Below, piece by piece: positions 9,120-16,317 of a DNA stretch of 64,000 bases. The DNA comes from Anaerolineae bacterium (GTDB lineage Bacteria > Chloroflexota > Anaerolineae > Aggregatilineales > Ch27). Every line of letters begins with the position of its first letter. Position 1 is the stretch's first letter. Where the stretch lies: contig JABLXG010000001.1 in assembly GCA_013178165.1 (NCBI GenBank), positions 391,605-455,604 of the forward strand, given 5' to 3'. Below the pieces are notes generated by a model. That model was not told where the DNA came from and ran no database searches. It was given only the letters and a program-made list of their open reading frames with translations. The translations under genes and the position numbers were made by a program.

Positions 9120-9974
9120 TCATTGGATGGTGAGACCTAGTTCCTTGAGGGCCAGAGCCAAGGCTCCAGCCAGGGTGGCCTTGGTGCGTATCCCTGTAAA
9201 CTCAGCTCCAAGTTGGACAATGGTTTGGGCAATCTGAGGCCGAACCCCACTGATGATACAATCGGCTCCCATCAGGCGCGCGGCTGCCACCGTTTTGAGC
9301 AAATGCTGGGCTACCAGCGTGTCAACCGTCGGAACCCCAGTGATATCAATGATGGCGATATCAGAACTGGTATTGACGATCTCCTGAAGAAGGCTTTCCA
9401 TAACTATCTGGGTACGTGCGCTGTCAAGCGTCCCCACCAGCGGAACAGCCAGAATACCCTTCCAGACTTGAATAACCGGGGTAGAGAGTTCGATCAGATC
9501 CTCGTGCTGGTGAGCGATAATCTGTTCCCGACTCTCGATGAAAATTTCAGTTGTGTACAACCCCAGTTTGTCTAGCAGGGCAGTAACTGTCCGGATTTCG
9601 TCCAGCAAGTTCTGCAAATTCTCTCCGGCCATTTCCAGGCTCATGAGTGAGAACAACGGTTGTTTCAACGACAGGATAAAGGTGGCGGTTTCAGAAGGCG
9701 AAAAGCCCAACGAGGCCCTGCTGCTCGAAATCCTACCCAACAGGTCGCGGACGTTTTTCCATGCAGGTGCGGTAATGTCAGTGATATTCCCTCCCTGGAC
9801 CGCCTGTTGTATGGCATCCAGAAATTCGCGTGACTGGGCGCGCAATTCGGCGTCACTGAGCAGCTCCGGGCGAAGTATCCCGGCGGCACGTTGTTCCTTT
9901 AGCCAATCTTCCAAAAGATCGGCTTCATGATTTCTAAGTATTCCAGCAAGTCGAGTTCCTTTAGCTGCACTCAT
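9120..9974 (-). CDS. rsbR: RsbR-type stressosome sensor (N-terminal RsbR domain plus STAS)
   Basis: A 284-residue protein. The C-terminal STAS domain (about 165-284) carries IAIIDITGVPTVDT and GVRPQIAQTIV. Thr216/Thr219 and Thr251 fall where the RsbT-phosphorylated threonines of B. subtilis RsbR lie. The N-terminal about 155 residues resemble the non-haem globin-like RsbR sensor domain in length and helical character, with no PAS or haem motif evident. The ATG at 9974 is chosen over the upstream in-frame start at 9998 because a full Shine-Dalgarno GAGGAGGT precedes it by 4 bases. It is the first gene of the operon. Only one RsbR paralogue is present here; the stimulus is unknown. Confidence 0.92.
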   Translation of the reverse strand: MSAAKGTRLAGILRNHEADLLEDWLKEQRAAGILRPELLSDAELRAQSREFLDAIQQAVQGGNITDITAPAWKNVRDLLGRISSSRASLGFSPSETATFILSLKQPLFSLMSLEMAGENLQNLLDEIRTVTALLDKLGLYTTEIFIESREQIIAHQHEDLIELSTPVIQVWKGILAVPLVGTLDSARTQIVMESLLQEIVNTSSDIAIIDITGVPTVDTLVAQHLLKTVAAARLMGADCIISGVRPQIAQTIVQLGAEFTGIRTKATLAGALALALKELGLTIQ

Positions 9975-9996
9975 TACAACCTCCTCTAGAGCGTGC

Positions 9997-10002
9997 ATTA
10001 TA
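9997..10002 (-). promoter_or_regulatory. Probable -10 box of the stressosome operon
   Basis: On the minus strand a perfect TATAAT stands 22 bases before the rsbR ATG. ATTGAA lies 16 bases further upstream as a possible -35. The transcript leader would be only about 15 bases, containing just the strong ribosome-binding site. Confidence 0.5.
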
Positions 10003-10045
10003 TGGCTGTAACTCAGGCTTCAATTATCGCTTGTTTTTTACATGT

Positions 10046-10073
10046 CGCAACAGTCGTGTCCCCTACTGTCGCG
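10046..10073. promoter_or_regulatory. Inverted repeat in the rsbR-padR divergent region, possible operator
   Basis: CGCAACAGT and ACTGTCGCG form an 8-of-9 inverted repeat separated by ten bases. It lies between the rsbR -10 box (9997-10002) and a TATACT box (10104-10109) preceding the PadR gene. Position and symmetry fit a dimeric repressor site, possibly for the adjacent PadR protein. No binding evidence exists. Confidence 0.4.
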
Positions 10074-10126
10074 TTCCATTAGCCATGCCCGGCCCGGTCG
10101 GGGTATACTAAAAGCAGAATGGCGGT

Positions 10127-10849
10127 GTGGAACGGATGGCCAGCATGACCGACGCTGAACTGGTCCTCCTGAGCCTGGTAGCGGAAGGCCCCCGGCTCGA
10201 CTACGACATCCAGCAATTGATCGAAACTCGCCGTGTGCGCGACTGGGCAGCGATCGGCTTTTCTTCCGTGTTTTACCTGCTCAACAAGCTGGAGGAAGAG
10301 GGCCTGTTAACCAGCCGTCTGGAGCCAGTTGGGCGCGGTCCGGCCCGTCGCAGCTACACGCTGACCGATGCCGGGCGCGGTGTGCTGCAAACCGCTATCG
10401 CGGATCGCCTGAGCACACCCCACGATCACGGCGATGGTTTCCTGCTGGGGCTGGCTAACCTGCACCTCCTGCGACCGGAGCAGGTGCGTCACGCGCTGGA
10501 CACCTACGAGTCCCGCCTGCGGACGCGTATTGCTGACCTCAACCGTCTGCGGGCGGAGCAGGCCGCCGACCCGGTGGAACGCCCGCTTTATGTCCTGGCG
10601 CTGTTCGACTACGGCCTGCACATGGCCCTGGCCGAACTGGAATGGCTGACCGAATTCCGTCAGGCCTGGGAGGCGCAGACTCCGCCCGCGCCGCCAAAAC
10701 CGCCGCGCTTTCGCACACCGATCTTCCGTGGTACACCTACCCCTCCTTCCTCGCCAACGGAAGAGTTGCCCCGCTCCTCAGAAGGAAACGGAAACAACGG
10801 CGCGGCGGAACCAGACTCCGGCCCGACGGAGCCGCAGACCGGACGGTAG
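10127..10849 (+). CDS. PadR-family transcriptional regulator
   Basis: 240 residues. The N-terminal 80 are a PadR winged helix: AELVLLSLVAEGPRLDYDIQ, then a helix with SSVFYLLNKLEEEGLL, then the wing SYTLTDAGRGVL. The remainder is a helical dimerisation region (about 90-185) and a disordered Pro-rich tail to 240. PadR proteins repress genes by binding inverted repeats and often respond to phenolics or drugs. The start is uncertain: GTG 10127, ATG 10136 and ATG 10145 are all in frame and none has a clear Shine-Dalgarno. A TATACT lies at 10104-10109. It is divergent from rsbR and upstream of the peroxiredoxin gene, so it could regulate either. Confidence 0.88.
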   Translation: MERMASMTDAELVLLSLVAEGPRLDYDIQQLIETRRVRDWAAIGFSSVFYLLNKLEEEGLLTSRLEPVGRGPARRSYTLTDAGRGVLQTAIADRLSTPHDHGDGFLLGLANLHLLRPEQVRHALDTYESRLRTRIADLNRLRAEQAADPVERPLYVLALFDYGLHMALAELEWLTEFRQAWEAQTPPAPPKPPRFRTPIFRGTPTPPSSPTEELPRSSEGNGNNGAAEPDSGPTEPQTGR

Positions 10850-10886
10850 TCAACATCTTTTACAGTGCTCAACAAAGGAGCCGATC

Positions 10887-11360
10887 ATGCCTCGAGTGGC
10901 GATCGACACCCCCGCCCCGGATTTCACGCTGACAGACTACCGGGGCCAGACTGTCACGCTGTCCACATTCCGCGGGCGCAAGCATGTCTTCCTGGTCTTC
11001 AACCGTGGCTTTACATGACCATTCTGCCGCGCGCACATGGCGCAGTTGCGCCAAGACTATGACCAGTTTGTGGCCCGCGACGCTGAGATCTTCGTGATCG
11101 GGCCAGAAGACCGCGACGCCTTCGCCCGCTACTTTGCCGATAACCAGTTGCCGTTTATCGGCCTGCCCGATCCCGATCACCGGGTACTCAAGCTGTACGG
11201 CCAGGAGGTCAACCTGTTCAAGCTGGGCCGCATGCCCGCCCAGGTGCTGGTAGACCGCCAGGGTATCGCCCGCTATGTCCACTACGGGCACGGCATGCAG
11301 GACATCCCTTCCAATGCCGAGTTGCTGGCCCTGCTTGCCGAACTGGCGGAAAAGGTGTAA
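10887..11360 (+). CDS. Peroxiredoxin-like protein with in-frame UGA (probable selenocysteine at residue 44)
   Basis: The ATG at 10887 has a strong Shine-Dalgarno (AAAGGAG, 6-base spacing). Residues 1-43 read as an AhpC/TSA N-terminus (PAPDFTLTDYRGQTVTL, then VFLVFNRGFT). A TGA follows at 11016-11018, and the same frame continues PFCRAHMAQLRQDYDQF to the TAA at 11360, a complete thioredoxin-fold C-terminal part. The UGA sits exactly where the peroxidatic Cys of the CxxC-type motif belongs, giving U-P-F-C. With selenocysteine inserted the product is 157 residues, a normal length. The downstream half has no ribosome-binding site of its own. A hairpin suited to a bacterial SECIS lies at 11038-11053. 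It is followed after 4 bases by an oxidoreductase gene. The role would be thiol-dependent peroxide reduction. The alternative is a nonsense mutation or sequencing error in a Cys codon. Confidence 0.8.
11016..11053 (+). promoter_or_regulatory. UGA codon plus SECIS-like hairpin
   Basis: TGGCGC (11038-11043) and GCGCCA (11048-11053) form a perfect 6-bp stem closed by the tetraloop AGTT. The apical loop begins 25 bases after the UGA (11016-11018) and has G as its second base. Bacterial SECIS elements lie directly 3' of the UGA inside the coding sequence and carry a G near the start of the apical loop. This geometry is compatible with that rule. Confidence 0.6.
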
Positions 11361-11364
11361 GGCG

Positions 11365-11955
11365 GTGCAGAGGCGGGGATCACCGACGCGTGCAACCGGC
11401 TTGCTGGCGTATCCGGCAGCGGCCTGGCACCGGGCGCTGTTCAAGGCCCCGCTGCTGTTGTGGCGGCTGGGCTTTGGTCCGTGGCTGGGGCATGCCCTGC
11501 TGGTGCTCACCTACACCGGGCGACGCAGCGGTCTGCCGCGCCGGGCGGTGATCGAGTACCGCGAGCTGGGCGAGCGCAAGTACGTGATCTGCGCCTTTGG
11601 CCAGCGCGCCGACTGGCTCCGCAGCATCCAGGCTGATCCCTGTGTGACCATCCAGACTGCCGATGGCGCGGAGGCGGCGCTGGCCCGCCGTGTCACCGAT
11701 GACGAGGAACTGCTGGCGGTGTACGCCCTGCTGCAGCAGCGCATCCCGTTCCTGCTGGAGCGGTATCTGCGCGCGCGGGGCGTTCCCAATACACCGGAAG
11801 GTGTGCTGCAACACCGCGACCGCATCGACATTGTGGCCTTCGAGCCGACCGATGCTCCGGCCCCGCCGCCGCTGGCTGCTGACCTGATCTGGGTATGGGG
11901 GATGGCGGCCGTCATTGCCGGGCTACGCTGGCTGCGTCGCCGCCGGCCTGCCTGA
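11365..11955 (+). CDS. Nitroreductase/deazaflavin-dependent oxidoreductase (DUF385-like)
   Basis: 196 residues from the GTG at 11365. The central region LTYTGRRSGLPRRAVIEYRE followed by YVICAFGQRADWLRSIQADP matches the split-beta-barrel F420/flavin-binding family related to Ddn. In that family the TGRKSG loop contacts the phosphate tail of the cofactor. The N-terminal 30 residues are amphipathic and the C-terminus ends in a hydrophobic segment with a basic RWLRRRRPA tail, so it may be membrane-attached. Only 4 bases separate it from the peroxiredoxin stop, so the two are likely co-translated as a redox pair. The family is reliable; the cofactor (F420 or another flavin) is inferred. Confidence 0.78.
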   Translation: MQRRGSPTRATGLLAYPAAAWHRALFKAPLLLWRLGFGPWLGHALLVLTYTGRRSGLPRRAVIEYRELGERKYVICAFGQRADWLRSIQADPCVTIQTADGAEAALARRVTDDEELLAVYALLQQRIPFLLERYLRARGVPNTPEGVLQHRDRIDIVAFEPTDAPAPPPLAADLIWVWGMAAVIAGLRWLRRRRPA

Positions 11956-11983
11956 TGCGCCTTTCTGCCGGGTGAAGTCTGTG

Positions 11984-12523
11984 ATGCGACCTGCCGGAAA
12001 GACCTTCCTCTTGCTTGGCCTGTTCCTCCTGGCGGCAATGGGCTGCGGGCTGCTGGCGCCGACCGCGCCGCCGCCTGCTACCGCCACACCGCGCGTAGCT
12101 AACCCTTCTCCCACGCCGGAAGATGTCAGCGCGGGGGAGATCGCCCGCGTGATAACCGTCATCGACGGCGACACCATCGACGTGCTGATCGATGGCGAGC
12201 GCTACCGGGTGCGTTACATCGGCGTCGATACACCGGAACGCGATGAGGTCTGTTACGCGGAGGCTACCGCGGCTAACGCTGCCTGGGTGGAGGGGCGGAC
12301 GGTGCGGCTGGTGCGCGATGTCAGCGAAACTGACCGCTACGGTCGCCTGTTACGCTATGTCTACGCGGATGGGGTTTTTGTCAACGAGGCACTGGTCCGC
12401 GATGGCTGGGCCAGGGCGGTCTCCTTTCCGCCGGATACGGCTTACGCCCGTCATTTCTTTGCCCTGGAAGATCAGGCCCGCGCTGCCCGCCGCGGTTGCC
12501 ATCCCACTGGCGTCTTTGGCTGA
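11984..12523 (+). CDS. Staphylococcal-nuclease-like lipoprotein
   Basis: 179 residues. The start at ATG 11984 gives a lipoprotein signal: basic MRPAGK, a Leu-rich core, then the lipobox LAAMGC. A Pro/Thr-rich linker leads to an SNase domain (about 48-175) with VITVIDGDTIDV, then YRVRYIGVDTPE, and TDRYGRLLRYVY. The Asp of DGDT, Arg and Glu positions of the nuclease active site are in place. It should be anchored outside the membrane and degrade DNA or RNA in a Ca-dependent manner. Followed by a weak hairpin (12523-12541) without a T-run. The stretch 12542-12707 holds no gene I can see. Confidence 0.85.
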   Translation: MRPAGKTFLLLGLFLLAAMGCGLLAPTAPPPATATPRVANPSPTPEDVSAGEIARVITVIDGDTIDVLIDGERYRVRYIGVDTPERDEVCYAEATAANAAWVEGRTVRLVRDVSETDRYGRLLRYVYADGVFVNEALVRDGWARAVSFPPDTAYARHFFALEDQARAARRGCHPTGVFG

Positions 12524-12707
12524 GCCAGCCGCCCGCTGGCTGCCTTCGGAATAGGGTTTTCAGGCGGTGATTTTTGCCGTATGCTAGGAAAAACCTACAG
12601 AGTACGCTTCCCCAGGCCTGTGACCGGGTGTCGGCGGAAGGCTCCTGATGGGTTGGCCGCAGCCAGGCAGGGAGACCCCGCCATGAGCAGCGAGCAGAGG
12701 TGTGGTT

Positions 12708-13025
12708 ATGCCTGATTACGACCAGTGGGATTACCTTTTTGTGCAGGTTTGCCCGGCGCGTACCTTCACTACCACCAGCTGGCGGGCGTTTGCCGTCAAC
12801 GATGAGCCGCTGCCTAACTGGGAGCGCGGCATGGAGTGGCAGGAATACTTCCAGCAGCTTGGCGACCAGGGCTGGGAACTGGTCACCTTTGAGGAGCACT
12901 TCCTCACCAACCCGGTGCTGGGCGGCAAGCTGGCCATCTTCAAGCGCCGTCGTCCCCGCGAGTTGAGACTCAAGCGCCTGGCGGCTGACGAAACCGGCCA
13001 GACTCCACCGCCGATCAGGCGGTGA
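12708..13025 (+). CDS. Small uncharacterised protein, DUF4177-like pattern
   Basis: 105 residues from the ATG at 12708, which has AGG seven bases upstream; a GTG at 12702 is an alternative. The pattern of an N-terminal beta-strand (WDYLFVQV), a helix ending LGDQGWELVTF and a final strand (LAIFKRR) resembles DUF4177-type small alpha/beta proteins. A basic C-terminal tail follows. No signal peptide or membrane segment is visible. It stands alone, convergent with the HAD gene. Function is unknown. Confidence 0.6.
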   Translation: MPDYDQWDYLFVQVCPARTFTTTSWRAFAVNDEPLPNWERGMEWQEYFQQLGDQGWELVTFEEHFLTNPVLGGKLAIFKRRRPRELRLKRLAADETGQTPPPIRR

Positions 13026-13051
13026 GCCGCCCCCCTGTTGGTGCAGGGCGC

Positions 13052-13705
13052 TCAGGCGGTGAACAGGATCGCTGCCAGTTCAGCGTAGCTGCTGATCGTG
13101 TAGTCGGGCACGACCGCCGGCGGCAACGGGCCGCCGGGGAATTCCGGCGAAGCGAAGTAGCACGTCTTTATCCCGGCGCGTTGCCCGGCCTCTATGTCCA
13201 GGTCGCGGTCGCCGATGGCCAGCGCCTGCTCCGGCGAGATGCCGTTGCGGGTCAGCAGGGTCAAAAAGCCGCCGGGATCGGGTTTGCGCGCGCCGCCCTC
13301 GTCGACCGTCAGCGTGTCGGCGAACAGAGCGGTCATCCCGTGATATGTCAGGAAGCGATCCAGCGACGCGCGTTCGCGGTGGGTGAAGATCAGATTGCAT
13401 CCGCCCGCTGCGATCATCCGGTGGCACAGGTCGATCACGCCGGGGAAAGGCGGGCATAGCTCCGGCGGGACGCCCTCCGGACGCAGGCGGGCATATGTCG
13501 CCTGGATGACTGCCGGGTCCAGGCTATGCTCTGCCGCCAGGGTCTCCAGGCAATCATTGAAGGTAACAGCCAGCAGACGGGCTACGCGCTGTGCATCAAC
13601 GGTCACACCATGCTCGGCAAAGGCGGCCACAACCCCGGCCCGGATGGCGGGGTAGGTATCAAACAGGGTGCCGTCCATATCCCAGATCAGGGCGGAAAAG
13701 CGCAT
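13052..13705 (-). CDS. HAD-superfamily hydrolase, phosphoglycolate phosphatase-like
   Basis: 217 residues with all four HAD motifs: I WDMDGTLFDT (nucleophile Asp9, acid/base Asp11), II IFTHRE, III GGARKPDPGGF (Lys) and IV AIGDRDLDIEAG. A helical cap domain lies between motifs I and II. This is the Gph/PGMB type of small-molecule phosphatase; the substrate is unknown. It lies 42 bases downstream of a clear paralogue (13748-14380) that has lost these motifs, so the two form a tandem active/inactive pair on one transcript. Confidence 0.88.
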   Translation of the reverse strand: MRFSALIWDMDGTLFDTYPAIRAGVVAAFAEHGVTVDAQRVARLLAVTFNDCLETLAAEHSLDPAVIQATYARLRPEGVPPELCPPFPGVIDLCHRMIAAGGCNLIFTHRERASLDRFLTYHGMTALFADTLTVDEGGARKPDPGGFLTLLTRNGISPEQALAIGDRDLDIEAGQRAGIKTCYFASPEFPGGPLPPAVVPDYTISSYAELAAILFTA

Positions 13706-13747
13706 GTTCGGGCGCTCCTCAGGCGTGCAAACGGGCGTCGCGCCCGC

Positions 13748-14380
13748 CTATGATACCACGTCACCCGGCCCGAAGAGGAAGGTTTCCAGCGCGGTATGGG
13801 TGGGAAACACAGAGAAATCGCCCGCCGCTTCCGGCGTCCTGACCAGGCAAGCCGCCAGTCCCAGCGCACGGGCCAGCTCGGCGTCGCGCCGCCGCCCGCT
13901 GATGACCAGCGCCGTGCCCGGTGGTAGGCTGCAGGCCGCCACCAATAGAGCCAGGGCGGGCTGGTCCGCCCCGCCACTGTCGTCGGCCAGCCAGCCGGTG
14001 AACAGATCAGTCAGGCCATAGGCCGCCAGGGAACGTTCCATGTCGCGGGTATGGCGGAAGCTGAAGGCATAGTTGCGCCCGCCTGCTTCGACCGCGCGGC
14101 GGCAGAGGTCCACCGCGCCGGGGAACGGCGGCTGATCGCGCAACAGGATCGCGCGGTAGCGGGCTTCCCAGCCACCCTGTAGCGCCTGCCGCGGGACGCC
14201 AAAGCGAGCCGCCGCCGCGCTGATCAGGGCGCTGTCCACCGTTGCCAGCAGGTCGTCCAGCTCACCCCCGGTGATGGTCGCGCCGCAATCAGCCAGCGCT
14301 GCACCCAGCGCCCGCCGGATCGCGCCGGTCGTGTTGAACAGGGCGCCGTCCAGCTGCCACAGCAGGTACGGGTAGCGCAT
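13748..14380 (-). CDS. HAD-like pseudoenzyme, tandem paralogue without catalytic residues
   Basis: 210 residues, collinear with the following HAD gene (shared MRxxxLLW start, PPFPGVIDLC/PPFPGAVDLC and the MERSLAAYGLTDLF segment). Every catalytic motif is altered: motif I is WQLDGALFNT (nucleophile replaced by Gln9, Thr by Ala13), motif II is AFSFRHT, motif III is GGADQPALA (no Lys) and motif IV is VISGRRRDAEL (no DD). The frame is intact and the rest is well kept, so it looks like a maintained non-catalytic partner, not a decaying gene. It may dimerise with or regulate the active paralogue. AGGTG precedes the ATG. Confidence 0.82.
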   Translation of the reverse strand: MRYPYLLWQLDGALFNTTGAIRRALGAALADCGATITGGELDDLLATVDSALISAAAARFGVPRQALQGGWEARYRAILLRDQPPFPGAVDLCRRAVEAGGRNYAFSFRHTRDMERSLAAYGLTDLFTGWLADDSGGADQPALALLVAACSLPPGTALVISGRRRDAELARALGLAACLVRTPEAAGDFSVFPTHTALETFLFGPGDVVS

Positions 14381-14498
14381 CGCTCACCTCGCTATTGATG
14401 GTCGGGGTTGGCCCGGCCGGCCAGCCGGCTTGTTATTTCAATCGTGCGCAGAGTTTGCCGCTGCTGCCAGCCCTAAATATTGGGGGGCGCTCCGCCAA

Positions 14499-14526
14499 AA
14501 AAGACCACTGTCTGTGCGGACAGTGG
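14499..14526 (-). terminator. Intrinsic terminator after the MBL-fold gene
   Basis: CCACTGTC (14505-14512) and GACAGTGG (14519-14526) form a perfect 8-bp stem with a 6-base loop. Read on the minus strand the stem is followed by TCTTTTTTGG. It ends transcription from the hydrolase gene at 14580-15308 before the HAD pair. Confidence 0.85.
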
Positions 14527-14579
14527 CCCGGTGGTTCTCCGCGCTCTTTGTTTGCAGCGCGTCTAGTCTGGTTTCCCGG

Positions 14580-15308
14580 TCAATAAGCGCGTTGGCTGGC
14601 GTAGTCAGTGCTCCCAACGCGACGCCTGGCCTCGGCAATGGCTCGCTCCATCGCGGGAACAGGGTTTTCCAGCGCAGGGCCGTGCCCCACTACCAGCCGC
14701 GCGGGTTGTAGAGCGCACAGGGCTTCGGCGCTGCGGATGGCCAGCGGCTTGTGCCAGGTCGCCAGGGCCGGGAAGGGGAAGAGCAGGCGCAATGTGCCGC
14801 CAGTGGAGATGCCCGCTTTGGTGCTGAAGGCGTCGCCGGCGATCAGCGTCCCGTCGCGACGGTCGAAGAAGGCCACGTGGCCGGGAGTGTGACCGGGGCT
14901 GGCGATGACTTCCAGGGAGCCGATAACATCCCCGGCGCTGAAGAGGTGGGTCGGGCGGGTGGTGCAGAGTGGATAGCCGCCGCGCAGGGGCACCTGCGGC
15001 TCATCCGGGTCCAGGCTGCGATCGCCAGTCAGGAAGCGAGCATCGCGTGCCGAGATCGCCACTTCAGCCTCCGGCAGCAGAGCGTGCAGGGCATCCAGCG
15101 AACCCACATGATCAACGTGGGCATGGGTCAGCAGAATGCGCCGGATGGGCAGGCCATGTTGATCCGCCGCCCGGATGATGGCCCCTGCGGAGCCGCCGAG
15201 GCCTGTATCGACCAGGGTAAAGCCATCGGCTTCCCGCACCAGGAAGCAATTGAAGGCCGTGTAGCGGGTGAGCTGAAGCAGGTAATTGCCGTGAGAAGTG
15301 ACGCGCAT
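14580..15308 (-). CDS. MBL-fold metallo-hydrolase
   Basis: 242 residues with the metallo-beta-lactamase fold signature THAHVDH (residues 61-67), preceded by the beta-strand FTLVDTGLGGS. Later metal ligands appear in SPGHTPGHVAF, LIAGDAFST and the C-terminal VVGHGPAL. It most resembles glyoxalase-II/YflN-like hydrolases of thioesters or lactones; the substrate cannot be assigned. AAGGA lies about 6 bases before the ATG. It is a single-gene unit bounded by intrinsic terminators on both sides (14499-14526 and 15473-15505). Confidence 0.87.
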   Translation of the reverse strand: MRVTSHGNYLLQLTRYTAFNCFLVREADGFTLVDTGLGGSAGAIIRAADQHGLPIRRILLTHAHVDHVGSLDALHALLPEAEVAISARDARFLTGDRSLDPDEPQVPLRGGYPLCTTRPTHLFSAGDVIGSLEVIASPGHTPGHVAFFDRRDGTLIAGDAFSTKAGISTGGTLRLLFPFPALATWHKPLAIRSAEALCALQPARLVVGHGPALENPVPAMERAIAEARRRVGSTDYASQRAY

Positions 15309-15472
15309 GAGGAGTTCCTTTCCGGGGGAGCGTCTTGACTGGCACAGCCCCTCTGAGTCTGTACCCGGTCTCGCATCGACAAGCCTGAGGCACAGTCATT
15401 TTAAGATAAAAAAGACAAGTAAAATCATATATTGTCTGCTACAGGAAGTCAACTGTGAGGCCCGATGGCAAC

Positions 15473-15505
15473 AAAAAGGGCCGCTGCTCTCCCGAACAGC
15501 GGCCC
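15473..15505 (-). terminator. Intrinsic terminator after the ABC exporter operon
   Basis: GGGCCGCTG (15478-15486) and CAGCGGCCC (15497-15505) form a perfect 9-bp stem with a 10-base loop. On the minus strand it is followed by CCTTTTTGTT. It lies 18 bases after the permease stop at 15523. Confidence 0.88.
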
Positions 15506-15522
15506 TGTACCGCCCCGGCTGG

Positions 15523-16317
15523 CTACTTCCAGCGCGTCAGGATGGTCTCCCGGTCAAACAGGCGCACGGCCAGCGCCAGCAGCGCCAGATCGACCACCAG
15601 CAGGATAGCCGCCATGCCCAGCGCCAGGGCGCTGCTGACTGTGATCACGCCCGCCACCTGGCCCAGAATCAGGGCTATCACCGGGATGATCACGACCATA
15701 CCCAGTTGTTCCGCCGCGCGCGGGTCGTTGACCCGGCTGCTGACCATCAGGCCGACCGTCGTCGCCAGAATCGTCAGCAGCGGCGCGATCAGGCCCAGGT
15801 TCAGCAGGAAGGTCTCGCTGAGCAGGATGCTGCGCACCGCTGCACTGGGCACAACGAAGTATAACAGCAGGGCGTATAACAGACCGCTCAGCCAGGCCGT
15901 CGCCACGCCGGGCGCGGCAGCGGCCAGCGCCTTGCCCGCCAAGAGCTGGGCCGTGCTGATCGGCGTCGCCAGCAGCGGTTCCAGGCTATGCTCGCGCTTT
16001 TCCCCGACGATGCTGTAGGTGGCGATCGTCATCGGGATCGCCAGCGGCAGGATCAGGAAGAACAGGTTGAACTGCTGCCCGACAAACGCCTGTATGGCTT
16101 CCTGTGGCTCCAGGCTGGCGTAAGGTTCGACCTCCATGAGTTGCGGTGGGACTTCGTCCTGCATGCCGCTGATCAGGCTGGGGTTGGCCCCCAACCCCAG
16201 GACAATCGCCGGCAGAAGCACCATGATCAATGGCATGAAGATGACGATGTACAGCACGTAGCGGTTGCGGAAGACATCCGCCCATTCCTTTTTGATCAGG
16301 GTGATAACCTTGTTCAT
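15523..16317 (-). CDS. ABC-2 type permease
   Basis: 264 residues with six predicted membrane segments, beginning MNKVITLIKKEWADVFRNR, the usual cytoplasmic lead-in of ABC-2 exporters such as NatB. A large extracytoplasmic loop follows the first helix (about 45-85), and SIVGEKREHSLEPLLATP is the conserved cytoplasmic coupling stretch. It overlaps the ATPase gene upstream by 4 bases, so both are translated together. The transported substrate (Na+, drug or lipid) cannot be told from sequence. Confidence 0.87.
   Translation of the reverse strand: MNKVITLIKKEWADVFRNRYVLYIVIFMPLIMVLLPAIVLGLGANPSLISGMQDEVPPQLMEVEPYASLEPQEAIQAFVGQQFNLFFLILPLAIPMTIATYSIVGEKREHSLEPLLATPISTAQLLAGKALAAAAPGVATAWLSGLLYALLLYFVVPSAAVRSILLSETFLLNLGLIAPLLTILATTVGLMVSSRVNDPRAAEQLGMVVIIPVIALILGQVAGVITVSSALALGMAAILLVVDLALLALAVRLFDRETILTRWK

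Noticed and set aside
11037-11360. Independent short gene starting at ATG 11037
   Set aside because: It lacks a ribosome-binding site and would encode a thioredoxin fold without its N-terminal strands. The same frame upstream encodes exactly those missing parts.
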